A stretch of 64,000 bases of DNA, from assembly GCA_964035015.1 (NCBI GenBank), contig OZ036003.1, forward strand, positions 7,785,330-7,849,329. Reading direction: 5' to 3'. Positions within the stretch are counted from its first letter, which is position 1; every line of letters starts with the position of its first letter. The translations under genes and the position numbers were made by a program. Source of the stretch: Corallium rubrum. Taxonomy: Eukaryota > Cnidaria > Anthozoa > Scleralcyonacea > Coralliidae. Shown in pieces: positions 1-38,778 of the stretch. The notes beneath the pieces are model-generated. The model worked only from the letters and a program-made list of their open reading frames with translations. It made no database searches and was not told the DNA's origin.

Positions 1-151
1 CTTGCCTTCGCCTTGTAGAGTTGCTTTCTTCTTGCTTTGCTCGATTGCTTCGTTCGGATTAGGTCGTTTTGGTCAACACCTTTCCAGTGTTCTCCGCTTC
101 CTGGAACTGTACAGCACGTGTTTTTCTTCGAATTCGTTTGGAAAATATTGT

Positions 152-617
152 TAACTGGATAGAGCTTCCGGTGCTCGCTGTGAAGTCGGAATAAATTAGC
201 GGCGGCCATTTCAGGTGGGACCCACTTGGTTTTCATACAGCCACTTTTAAGTTCTCCCATAGCGACAGATACATGTCACAAAAATTTAGCTGGTTTTCGT
301 TAAAAATCCGATCATTTAAAGCGAAAACCAGAGACGAAAACTATGATTCAGCAATATTGTGGGTCCCACCGGATATGGTGGCCGCGAGATGTTTAGCCTC
401 ACTTCCGACTTCAATTTTTGCCACGCGCGAAACAATAAATGCTCTATATAAATAAGTTTTATGGAAACACCACGTAAAATATTTCTTTGCTAAGAAATAA
501 AGAAAAGAAAGCATTAAGCAAAGAAATATTTACGTAGTGTTTCCACAAAACTTATTTATATTACTTTATCGCCATGAAAACGTTCAAAGAATTAATAAAT
601 GCTCTATCCAGTATAAT
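152..617. mobile_element. Foldback MITE interrupted by a later insertion
   Basis: Left-arm motifs near 155-225 (GGATAGAGC, AAGTCGG, GCGGCCATTTC, GGTGGGACCCAC) return in reverse complement near 359-445 and at 600-610 (GTGGGTCCCACC, GGTGGCCGC, CCGACTT, GCTCTATCC). The right arm is broken by the element at about 447-597. Confidence 0.55.
447..597. mobile_element. Short foldback insertion (Penelope-like family) with 14-bp target duplication
   Basis: Inverted arms 447-493 and 515-560 differ at few positions. The flanks repeat AATAAATGCTCTAT (near 434-447 and 595-608), a 14-bp target-site duplication of the variable length made by target-primed retroelements. A related longer copy lies at 20383-20590 in the opposite orientation. 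Confidence 0.55.
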
Positions 618-2117
618 GAGTCTATTATTTGAGATCAGGGTTTTTTTAGGAATCAATAGAACAAAATGGATGGCGCTGATATTTGAATAAAGTTACAAAT
701 GCCCTTGTTTCATTTATATCATTGTCTTCCATTCAGTCTAGCATATGCCTTAGACGTTTCTAGCTTATATCAACAGTAAAGACCTACCTAAGATGAACGA
801 GTTTCTGATTGGCTATAAGTAACCAATCACATTGTCGATTATCAATTCGTTCCCATGCTCCTTATTAAAGGTCTGGGGAGCTAATCACGATCGGAAATTG
901 CGGCTGTCGAACGGGGACCTAATCCAGGCTGACCTGTTTTAGCTGCACATGCGTAGAACGCATATCTTGCGTGAAAACGTCATCAATACACGGCCGACAA
1001 GAGCGAGGACACCCCGAGCTCAAAGTCAAACATCTCCGCTCAAAGTCGTCGCTCGACCATAATTCTTCCATAGCACGAAGGTTGGGCTTGCCATAGAATA
1101 TTGCTTGTTGACAACTCGTGGAATTTTCGCGATGTACGAACCCAAATACCCTTGGTACTACTTGGTACTGCGAGGATTCTAAGGAGAGTAATGGAAAGCT
1201 AGAAGGAAAGCTAACTTGCTTGACGAACAACATGCGCATGCTCTGGGACCTCAGGTTATACTTGTTGCAACTCGCTATAGTACAGCTGATTTCCAGTATA
1301 TATAACCGTGTGGAAAGAAGAAGAAATAATAAAAATAATAATAATAATAAAACTAGTGATGAGCCGATGTTAAAAAAGCCGATTGCCGATACCGATTGTT
1401 AAGAGCCGATATTTCCCCACCATCGGCCGATTAATCGGCAAAACCGATGTTTGCTAACCTGATACTCAGTGCTCCCGTTTTGTCGTTTTATTCATCTCAA
1501 GTTTCGCAATGAGAGGAAGTCATCAAGCCAATTCTCAACAGCCTATCTATCCACGTGACCGAGAATGCGATTATTGACGCCGTACCACAGACGCTCGCTC
1601 CCCGATTTTGACGGGAGGGTTGCGGCTGTAAACAGGCTATGATATAAAACGAGGACGAGAGAGCAGAAATACGAGGACGAGAGTCACGAGACAGCCGATC
1701 CGATGGTGAAAGACAATTGGCCAATGGCCGATTGTGAGAAAAACTAGCCGTTAATCGGCTCTGCCGATGTTTTACCGATGATCGGCTCACCTCTAAATAA
1801 AACAGCACACAGCACCTTATAACAGCACACTAACAGCACACGCCACCCGTGCTTCCCCATATATAGACATAGGCTTAGATAGACGTAGACGTCACCTAGA
1901 CGTAGACGTGGACATATGGACGTAGATACAAGCAAAGGAAATTTGATACTAGTGAAAAAATATTTTATGACCACTGAACTGAGAATTTGTAACACACCAG
2001 CTTTATTTGTTTCATACATTACACGAAAACTTTCAGAACAAGTTTTTGTGCTCTCCTCCACAAATTTGGGTCTGTACGTGTAAGGTTCGATTCAAATTCA
2101 TCTTGTTTATGTTTTAG

Positions 2118-29665
<27,548 letters not shown>

Positions 29666-32035
29666 AGACTCGATATCATAGATTCATAGTTGACACCATT
29701 TGACCAAAGCAGTTCCTGAAACTGAGCAAGAACGAGAGCCTGTTCGCAAAGCATTTCCTCCAAGGAATGAATAGAAACCCTAGATGGAGGCACTATGGCA
29801 AGACATTTGTTTCACCTCGTTATGCATGTGGCAATGAACCGTGCAGGAATATTTTGCCAAAACCCAAGAACCACCAAAATCCTATTGAAATACCATTATA
29901 TCGGAAAGACCAACTTCCCGTTTTCCCCCCACAAACTTCCCAAATCTAACAAAGACAAGACAACGCAAAACGCCAGAAAATAATGTTGAAGTTTCGTTCT
30001 ACAACAAACATCGTAATACGCATTTATTTATCACTTACTAAAATATAAATTATTAGAGTTCACGTCCCTATACATACATATGTACATACTAACACACATA
30101 CAAACCCACCATACCGTTGGTGTTAAATATACATAGTTAATACTCATATTCGTACATCTCAGAAATATAATATATATTCTTACGTAAAACGCATTTATGG
30201 ATAAATAGTTTATTGTAAATATCTTGAAATTAATAGGTTATCAAAATTGTTTTAATGGAGTTGTTTGTTGCTATGTTACTATATGTTCATTCAGATGAAT
30301 TAAATAACATGATGTGTAAGAAATTTCAGAGTTGCAGTTTTCATTTGTGTATCGACACCTTATGTTACAATACCGTACTATACTATATCATATCATTCCA
30401 TATACCATAACATACACCATACCACACTACATCATACCACATCACATCACACCATACCACACTACATCACACCATAATATACTATACCATACCATTCCTC
30501 ATACCATATCAGACCAGACCACAACCGTTTTTCCAGGCTAAAGTACACTGTCTATGACACCACACTCCTGAGCAAGATTGCAGAAAAGTAAACGAGGTGG
30601 CCGGGATGCCTCTTCGGATTTCTTCCATTTCTTCAGGAAAGGCTTTGTTTCGAGTACAAGTAATGAAGAGGAAACGAGAAAAGCTTACGTCTTAAGAGGT
30701 ATTATATTTGTTTGTAAATATTAAGATAAACATTTGTTTTGTTTCGGGAGAAAGTGGGCTCTGCCAACAAACTCGATCTTCGCCCCAAGTTTGGGGCGAG
30801 TCAGTCAGGTTTTAAACTGGTCAAGAAAGTTCTAGTTTATGAAGACGCGTAAGCAGGAAAATAGCAAGTTAGAGCCTGGGTCCAAAATGGTATCTTGGCA
30901 ACCGTTCACGCATGCTCAAAAAGAAATATCGAGTTTGTTGGCAGAGTCAGCCAACATGTCCACTCACTTAGAATTCATGATTATCCTTACTCTTAGGGGA
31001 CTTTTTTCTCCCACATGCGGGATGTTAAACTGAAAAGCATATAACTAAAAAACCTATAGGGGTGTTGTGGGACATTTTCCCTGGAGGGTTTTGGTTAGGT
31101 TTAGGTCCACCGGGGGTCGTGGTTAGGTTTAGGGTCAGGTTTAGAGGTGGGGGTCGGTTTGGGGGTAGGGAATTAAATTATTTTTTTAAATTGAGGATTA
31201 TCGTTAATTCTACGACATTTCACAGTTACATGTATGAATTCTAAAGTGAGAGAATATGCTGAGTCAGCAGAGCCCACTTTCCCCCGAAGCCTGCGTAGTG
31301 TAGAACGAACCCAGATCAATTTTAAGAAATCTGCGTCTTAGGCGTTTTTTATTCATATAAATTCCCATCCCTTAGATTTCAATTACCTTCTCCCTATAAA
31401 AGTCTAAAACTACCCTATTAACTACTTCACCACCGCTCTTGTCCCCCTCAATTTCACTTCCTCGTTCCCAGTTTCCTCAGCTTTATCTCGACTTTTCGAC
31501 TTTGGGAGTCCGCGCGAAATGTTTTCAAATTATTTGGATTTTGGGAATTCAACAACCGAGATTTTTGTGGATTTTTACGTCTAGACTTGCTTCTTTTTTT
31601 GCAAGCAGAGGGAAGGGAATTGGTTCTGGAACACATCAACCACTTGAGGTTAGTAAAGAAATAAATTATTCATACAAAGGTGGGAAATTAATACTTAGAG
31701 AAATGCTTGGAGACTTAGAGAACTTAATTTTTAATAGGAACGTATTTTTATGCCGTAAATAGTATTCTAAACAAAAGAATCTTTTGTGAATCTGTTCATG
31801 CACGAGTACACGGGTAATAATCTTCGAACTACCAGAGGTGAAACCCCCGGTATCGAAGTATCGGTTGATATGTTATACTACGCATTTTGTGATTGGTCAA
31901 TTTTTTTAAAAGAATGACTTTCATTGGTTTATCCAAGAGGTTTATATCACCAATTATAAACTCCTGCAATAGCCAATGAAATTCGAGGATTTGCATTATA
32001 AACGTTTAAATTTATACTAATACACTTTATAAAAT
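29666..32035. other. Intergenic region between spectrin and C-CAP-like genes
   Basis: No supported gene. It contains CATAC/CATATC-type short repeats (30345-30530). Near 30735-30775 and 31255-31290 there are inverted copies of GGGAGAAAGTGGGCTCTGCC-like sequence, probably a decayed MITE. An alternative spectrin acceptor (TTTTTCCAG before 30538) would open only a six-codon frame. A TATAAAAG at 31395 could belong to the promoter of the downstream gene. Confidence 0.5.
31395..31402 (+). promoter_or_regulatory. Possible TATA box for the C-CAP-like gene
   Basis: TATAAAAG in CCCTATAAAAGTC, 640 nt before the start codon. A plausible non-coding first exon would end near 31649 (GAG|GTTAGT), but no clear acceptor just before the ATG was found. 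Confidence 0.25.
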
Positions 32036-34553
32036 ATGGAGGGTGCAGGTATTTTCAAACTCAGTACTCGCCCACAGCAAGTTATCGCTGAGAAACACAA
32101 CGAAACTGTAGAGTTAGATCCCGAAAGTCTTCATACTTTGATATACATAACAGACTGTACGAAATGTGAAATGATTTTGAAGAAGAAGCCGGTCAAGATT
32201 GTCGTTGACAAGTGTGAAGATCTGGTTTTAACATTGTGTACTGAACTGGTGTCTGGAACTCTAGAAGTTATCAAAAGTACAAAGATTTCCATCAATCTTG
32301 AAAGCAGTGTCAAGGTGAGTAAGTTCCTTGTTAGCATAACGTTGTAATTTACAGTTGTTTGTGAATTGTCTATTAATAAATTGTCTGCTAGAGATGAGAA
32401 ATTAGCTGACATCAGCAGAAAAATATTCACCGAATACACCCAAATTTTCAAAATAAAGTATTAACAAAAAGTATCAACACCAACAGCTGAAAATGATTTA
32501 TAATTTTGTGAACTCTCCGAAGAAGTAATTGAGAGTATTTGGAAGCGTCCATAAGGACAATATACTTCAGAAAAGAAATGTTTAAAAGGAAGATTTAGTG
32601 AGGTAAAAAGCAAGACTCGTGCCAACAAAAAGTAAATTTTATGAAGACTTTAGTATGCCGAATACAGAGAGAAGAATGGCATCTCTAACTTCAGGCATTT
32701 CAATTCAAATTTTTAACTATTTTATGAATGATGAATAATTATATAGTACTTGTCTATCACAAAATATGATTTGTCAGTGTTTTGCTACCAGTTATTTGCC
32801 TCTGCCTTCGGCTTTGGCAAATAACTGCATGGTAGTTTACCACTGACAAATCATGATATTTTGTGATAGACAAGTTCAGTAATTGATTTATCATTCATAA
32901 AATAGTTAAATTATACATATGTATATTCCAGGTACAATTAGTGACATGATACCTATCATGTAGCAGGGGTGGACTGGCAGCAGAAAAGTTACCAGGAAAT
33001 TATGTGAAAGTGGTGCCTGGTTGATTGCAAAGCCTGAATGATCTAATGGTCCAGCTGGGGTGTGTGCCTGGGGCATTCCACCCTCTAGGAAATTTCTGAG
33101 CCTCTAAAATCATATTTCATCAATTTTGAGAGTGGCATTAATAATTTTAAGCACAATTTTATGTATTGTGTATTCGCATATTTTTTTGTGATTATACTGT
33201 ATAATATTTAAAGAGAGGATATTACACGGTGGTGCAAAGATATGAATTTCATCTTCGAGTGGTGAAAACAATATTTTACGAATGAGCGAGGCAAATGAGT
33301 AAAATATTGTTTTTACCACGAGAAGATAAAATTCATATCTTCAAGCCACTGTGTAATTTTCTTTTTATTATATAGATTCAATGCAAAAGGTGGGAAAATG
33401 TTTAATCACGTGATCGATATCTTCACTAGTGAGGATATGGAAAATATGTCACTGCATATTTCTTAGTAAAACACTCCCATCTATATAATAAATAGAGGAT
33501 ATTACACGGCAGTGCGAAGATATGAATTTTATCTTCGAGTGGGGGAAAACAATATTTTACGAATGAGTGTAGTGAATGAGTAAAATATTGCCACGAGAAG
33601 ATAAAATTCATATCTTCAAGCCACCATGTAATGTTCTTTTTATTATATATGTAGATTCAATGCAAAAAGCGGTAAAATTCTTAATGACATCATCGATATC
33701 TTCACTAGTGAGGATATGGAAAATACGACACTGTATATTTCCTAGTAAAACACTTGCATCTATATAATAATAGACAATAATATATCATATACTATGTATG
33801 AGTATATATATACAAGTGGATTACTGTTCCACAATTCAACTATTCTCTTAGTCTTACAGTTACAAAATTTATTATATACTAGGAAAATTACATAAGGTTA
33901 CATCTTATGAAGAGTGAATAGCAAAGAAAAGATAACACAATTACATACAGAGTCAGTAGTTTAGAAAATACAAATTGTATATCATTGTGTTTGGAGATTA
34001 CAACTAGTAGTCTAGCAATGTAACTAGTAACAACTGTATTTCATAATATTTACGTGACGAGCTGTATTTTGTTAATTGTCTTTGTGGGGGTGCCTGAAAC
34101 GCAAAACAAGGGGGCGCACCGGGAAATTTCCCGGTATCCCAGTGGGCCAGTCTCTTCTCTACACCAGTATCTCCATTTTCCTCCTAGGTTGCGACTATAA
34201 CAGCTGATAGCACAACAAACCTGCAGATAATTCTTCTTAAAGATGAAAAACAATTGGGAAGTTTATACTCCCACCAGTCATCAAACCTGTCCATTTCAGT
34301 TGGCACAGGTGAAGGGAAGAAAGAATTTGCAATCACTCGACCAGCAGATGATCCTGAGTATCTGCAGTTTATTTCACACTGGGAAACTGAAGAAGATGGT
34401 AGTGTCAGGTTGATCACTGAGAAAGTTGTGCGTGATGGTGCTTATCCTTATACAGAAAAATCATTGAATGAAGCCAGGGAACGGGATCGGCAAAATGCTG
34501 AGAAAGCAATGGCTTATCTTGAGAAGACATTTTTCAAACCAAAAAGCAAATAA
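32036..34553 (+). CDS. C-CAP/cofactor C-like beta-helix protein, two exons
   Basis: Join of 32036-32314 and 34188-34553; 93 + 121 = 214 residues. The donor is AAG|GTGAGT and the acceptor CCTCCTAG, phase 0. Residues 25-130 show short beta-repeats with alternating Val/Ile/Leu and Cys/Asn turns (LIYITDCTKCEMILKKKPVK, IVVDKCEDLVLTL, LEVIKSTKISINLES, NLQIILLKD). They resemble the beta-solenoid of the cyclase-associated protein C-terminal domain and tubulin cofactor C. In CAP the domain binds actin monomers and exchanges nucleotide. This protein lacks the CAP N-terminal and WH2/proline regions, so it is a stand-alone C-CAP protein rather than CAP itself. The C-terminal part (about 155-214) adds TEKVVRDGAYPYTEKSLNEA and a charged helix. 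The exact substrate is unknown. The ATG follows AT-rich sequence and gives the full domain. Confidence 0.75.
32712..32912. mobile_element. Hairpin MITE in the C-CAP-like intron
   Basis: TTTTATGAATGAT, GTACTTGTCTATCACAAAAT and GATTTGTCAGTG on the left return inverted on the right. The centre is CTTCGGCTTTGG. A related centre (CCTTCGGCTTCGG) occurs at 55952. Confidence 0.7.
33203..33775. mobile_element. Two tandem copies of a palindromic MITE, about 290 bp each
   Basis: Copies start near 33203 and 33495 with GAGGATATTACACGG. Each has an inner palindrome (GATATGAATTT...ATCTTC / GAAGAT...AAATTCATATC), and both end with CTAGTGAGGATATGGAAAAT and CATCTATATAATA. Direct duplication of a whole element is unusual. 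Confidence 0.75.
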
Positions 34554-34705
34554 GAAGAATGAAATATGCATCACCCTTAATTTTTTCACCAAGCAACCTG
34601 GGAAGCAACCACAAAAAAAAAATCATTAAACTGGTGTGATAATTAGAAGTTAAAATAATAATATATAGGACTTGCATTATGGTGTATATATAACATTTTT
34701 TCCTT

Positions 34706-34711
34706 AATAAA
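34706..34711 (+). terminator. Polyadenylation signal of C-CAP-like gene
   Basis: AATAAA 150 nt after the stop codon, in an AT-rich region. Confidence 0.5.
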
Positions 34712-35133
34712 GTACATTGGCAACAAAAACTAAGTTTGTCTAATTTGAAAGAACCCATAAATTGTAATAGAAGATCTTTTACAATTTTTTCGTATCTTTC
34801 TTCGTTTTCAAGATATTTCAATTTGTTTAATATATAAATGAGATGGTCTCTGACATCAGGAGCAGGGTAAGGCATTTTCACACGTAGCAAAATCAGTTAT
34901 ATCTCTAAATTTGTTCAAGAGATCACTTGAAACTGTGCATATAAAAACGCCTTGTGACACTGACACTGAACATTTCATATCTGATGTTGCTTTGTGTAAA
35001 AATACTGTACCCTGCTTCTGACGTCAGAGCCCATCATTTGCATATTAAACAAATTGAAATATCTTGCAAACATGGTCACAACTTATAGTAACTGGCATAT
35101 ACAGTACGTATGCAAACTATTATGTAGAACTAT

Positions 35134-35730
35134 CAGTGCTGTCATAGTTACATAATTTTTGTAACTAGTTGCAGTTACAGTTACATCATCAGAAAAGTAA
35201 CTAGTTACCGATACAAGTTACAATGAAAAAAGGTAACTAGTTACAGTTACAAAGTTACTTTAAAAATTTTGTAACTAGTTACAATTACAAAGTTAGTTAC
35301 ACCTATTCTTTCGTTCTGCTTTTAAAATCGAGAAGCATGTGAATTAGACAAAACTATTGTTTAATTTGACCAGAAGAGAATTTTCAAAATTACGATCAGT
35401 CATTCAGCAGCGATGTGGTCTGAAAATTAATCCTGCGCAGTTGAACAGCCTTTCACATGCTGCACTTCCAGGCACCGGTGTGTTCAGTTCAATGAAAAGC
35501 TGGGTACGACGTTGAACGACGACTCGGCGAGGTTGGGAGTATTATGGATATCGCAAAAAGTAACGGCACTCTCGACATCAGATGTATAGTTATCGTTACT
35601 TTTTATTCCTACTTTTTGTAACTAGTTACAGTTACCTTCTGAAAAAAGTAACTAGTTACCGGTAAAGTTACTCAAAAAAGTAACGATTACATGTAACTAG
35701 TTACTTGTAACGAAGTTACTCACAGCACTG
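35134..35730. mobile_element. Short hAT element
   Basis: The ends CAGTGCTGT and ACAGCACTG are inverse, with 8-bp flanks AGAACTAT (35126-35133) and AAAACTAT (35731-35738), a one-mismatch target duplication of hAT length. Subterminal regions are crowded with GTAACTAGTTAC motifs. A short coding remnant (LNSLSHAALPGTGVFSSM, about 35438-35495) may come from the parent transposase. Confidence 0.75.
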
Positions 35731-36180
35731 AAAACTATACATGCAACAAAGCACTTACCAGTTACCATGACAATGTAAGAAACAATGTACTTAGTGGCCT
35801 TTAATTGTAATAACGATTTGAATAAATATAGTTAAATAGAAAACTTAATAAATTGGATCTTACAAAAGTTGGAATATTTGGAATAAAATTGGGAAAATCC
35901 TTACTGCTTTTGGAGGTAAATTTTTTAAAAGCTCGTATATGTATTTCTTAAACTACAATGTCATTTTATATTTTAAGTAATAGGTAAAGCATGAGCAGCA
36001 GTGTTTGATCAGATTTAAAACACGAGACGGAGCCGAGTGTGTTAGATCTGATAAAACACCTACTGCTAATATATAATTATGTATTCTAGTTTTTCTAATG
36101 AGTGTGATTCTACTGTATTCTAGTGTTTCTCATCATTCAGGTCATTGAGTTCTTTAGAATTCGCCTACTCGTGCATGTTA

Positions 36181-38190
36181 TAGTGTATATGAAACGAAAA
36201 TTAAGTTTGTCTTATTTGAAAGAACTCTTAAAATAATGGGGAATATCAATTTACAGCTTTTTCATATTTTACTTAGTTCTTGAGATATTTAGACTTATGT
36301 GATATTCAAATGAGATAACTTATGGTTTGTTTTTTTCTAATTAACATATTCGAAAATCGCGAATATTTTTAAGATTGAACAAAATCACTTGAAACTTTGC
36401 ATATTGCTACAGTTCATGCAACTAAACATGAAAGACAAGTTACGAGTGATTTTGATCAATAATCTTAAAAATATTCACGATTTTTGTATCTGCGCAACGC
36501 GCAGATATATTGCTATCGTGTTGTGTGTGTGTATGTATGTATGTATGTGTGTTAGCTTTTTTGGGTAACCACTGACCTGTAGTGTGTGCTGTGGTGTAAC
36601 AATATTTCGTCCGCCATATCACGAAGTCCTCCGAAGCGACAAAGTTTTGGATTAAAATGCTACGATTTTCAGGGTTCTATTCTATACGATTTTTTCAAAT
36701 TCACATATCTTGTACATAATTTAACGTTCTATCTAACTCTACGAATTTTGTGAATGGCACAAACCTACAGACGATTCGGGAATACTTTAAATTGATTGCG
36801 TCTGACCGTACACCAAGTGATAGCATAATAATGCAATTTGATATTTGCGCTCATCTCAGTTCAAATAGATTTTTCTCCGTTTGCTATTCTATACGATTTG
36901 TTCTAATTCACATACGTTGTACAGAATTTTACGCTCTATCTAACCGTACAAGTTTCCCAAATGGCACAAATCTACAGACGATTCAGGGATTTACTTTAAA
37001 TATGACTGCGTTTGACCGTATGTCAAGTAAATAGCGTTAATAATGCAATTTGATATTTGATATTTGCGCTCACGTCAGTTCAAATAGCCTTTTCTCCGTT
37101 GTTATTCTATACCATGTTTTCTAATTCACACATGTTGTACAGAATTTAACGCTCTATATAACTGTTGAAGTTTCGTGAATGGCACAAACCTACAGACGAT
37201 TCAGGGGTATACTTTAAAAACGCGGTATCCGCGGGCGGCTCAACTGCAATGAAGATATATCCCAATACCGCTGTTAGCCTTTAAATTCTATATTTCCGAC
37301 AAAGTTTTTGACTAAAACACTATGACTTTTCAGGGTTCTATTTATGTTGTAGAGTATTTAACGCTCTATCTAACTGTAGAAGACAGTTTCGTGAATGGCA
37401 CAAACCTACAGACGATTCAGGGATACTTTTAATATGATTGCGTTTGACCCGATAATTGACATTTGATATTTGGCGCTCATCTCAGTTCAAATAGATTTTT
37501 CTCCGTTACTATTCTACGATTTTTTTAAATTCACATTTGTTGTACAGAATTAACGCTCTATCTAACGGTATAAGTTTCCAAAATGGCACAAACCTGCGGT
37601 GTCCGGCTCAACAGCTGTATTGGGATATATCTTCAGTTAGCCATTAAATTCTATATTTCCGACAAAGCTTTGCACTAAAACACTTCGGAGACAGGGGGGA
37701 TATTGCTGATAAAACTGGTAAGTATTTTTAACGTGACTTATAGTAAACTTTTGACTGTGATCTACCACAGTTTTTCTGAGTCATGATAAAAAATTATTTT
37801 GGTCAGAGAATTGAACGTGTACTTTCTCTGATCTTTAATTATCTTATAAGATCTCGATAAAATCTTATAAGATCTACGTGTAAAAATCTTATAAGATTTT
37901 TCTTAAGATCTTACAAGATTTTCCAAGATCTTACAAGATCTTGACAAGTGATTCTCACAGTGGTGGGTTTGGCGCAGATACATGTACGCATAGCGGACCT
38001 TTTGTTTAATATGTTAATTAGAAAAAAACGAACCATAAGTTATCGCATTTGAATATCACATAAGTCTAAATATCTCAAGAACTAAGTAAAATATGAAAAA
38101 GCTGTAAATTGATATTCCCCATTATTTTAAGAGTTCTTTCAAATAAGACAAACTAAATTTTCGTTTCATATACACTTTAAGGACTGTGAA
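36181..38190. mobile_element. Foldback element interrupted by a 1.5-kb insertion
   Basis: The left arm 36181-36395 is complementary to 36443-36484 plus 38008-38190. The right arm is split exactly where the repeat at 36485-38007 begins and ends. Its ends carry AAACGAAAATTAAGTTTGTC and the inverse, the same family as 10048-10738. Confidence 0.7.
36485..38007. repeat. Unclassified 1.5-kb dispersed repeat, copy 1
   Basis: It begins with TGTATCTGCGCAACGCGCAG and ends with GCGCAGATACATGTACGCAT then AGCGGACCTTTTG, so GTATCTGCGC/GCGCAGATAC are inverted near the ends. The interior has four or five diverged units of about 210-220 bp (words TTCACATACGTTGTACAGAA, GGCACAAACCTACAGACGAT, TTTTTCTCCGTT). Near the 3' end is a cluster of palindromic AAGATCTTATAAGATCTT-like sites. 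Frames of 60-95 codons inside the tandem units are not conserved between copies. Confidence 0.75.
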
Positions 38191-38778
38191 ATCAAGCAAG
38201 TTCAAACGCTTTTGGAAGTACTATGCTAGAGACAAATGAGGACTTTTATGTGCTCTCGAAGTAGACTGACTCATGCCAAATGCAACGCGAGTCGGCACTT
38301 CGCATCGCCCGTAACGTTGTTGGTCAATTTGGCCAATTTCTAGAACCTGTTTGCAAAGATTACTATGGCTAATTAACACTATGGATAGTGGCACTTTCAG
38401 TGCAAAAATAAGACGAGCTAAGGAAGTATTTTGTCGTCGAAGTAAGCAAATGTTTTTTAGTTATAACTGTTCCTTAGTCCATGCTGAAGTCAAATGGAGT
38501 CGGGCAAAGAAGAAATATATCACCGTTTAAGCAAAATTTGAATTATTATGTGCTCTCATTATTCACTGTTGAGAATCTCCATTATTATGGTCCTTAATAC
38601 GCACGCGCGCCACCATCTTGTCCCAAATTTCTGGTAATGTTCAGCTTTGGCAAACAGTTGCTTCGAAAGTTGGCGGGTCGGCATCACGTAGGTTGTTCAG
38701 CCCTCGTTTTCGAGAATAAATTATATGTCGAGATAAAAAACATCGATAAAAAAGTAATATAACCCAAACAAAAACCAT

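Larger units (their letters stand above)
1..2117. other. Non-coding stretch before the first recognised exon
   Basis: No convincing coding exon was found. It holds an inverted-repeat element (about 152-617) split by a second foldback insertion. Short AT-rich and AAT-repeat DNA lies near 1319-1350. Around 1375-1790 there are repeated ATCGGC/GCCGAT motifs in both orientations, suggesting another degraded foldback repeat. It is probably intron of the spectrin gene. Confidence 0.5.

Noticed and set aside
30538-30558. Terminal spectrin exon at 30538
   Set aside because: A good acceptor exists, but the phase-0 frame ends after six codons and does not continue helix C; 29558 fits better.
36750-37034. 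94- and 93-codon frames at 36750 and 39066 as a conserved small protein
   Set aside because: They arise from the internal 210-bp tandem units of a dispersed repeat; the second copy carries frame-altering indels.
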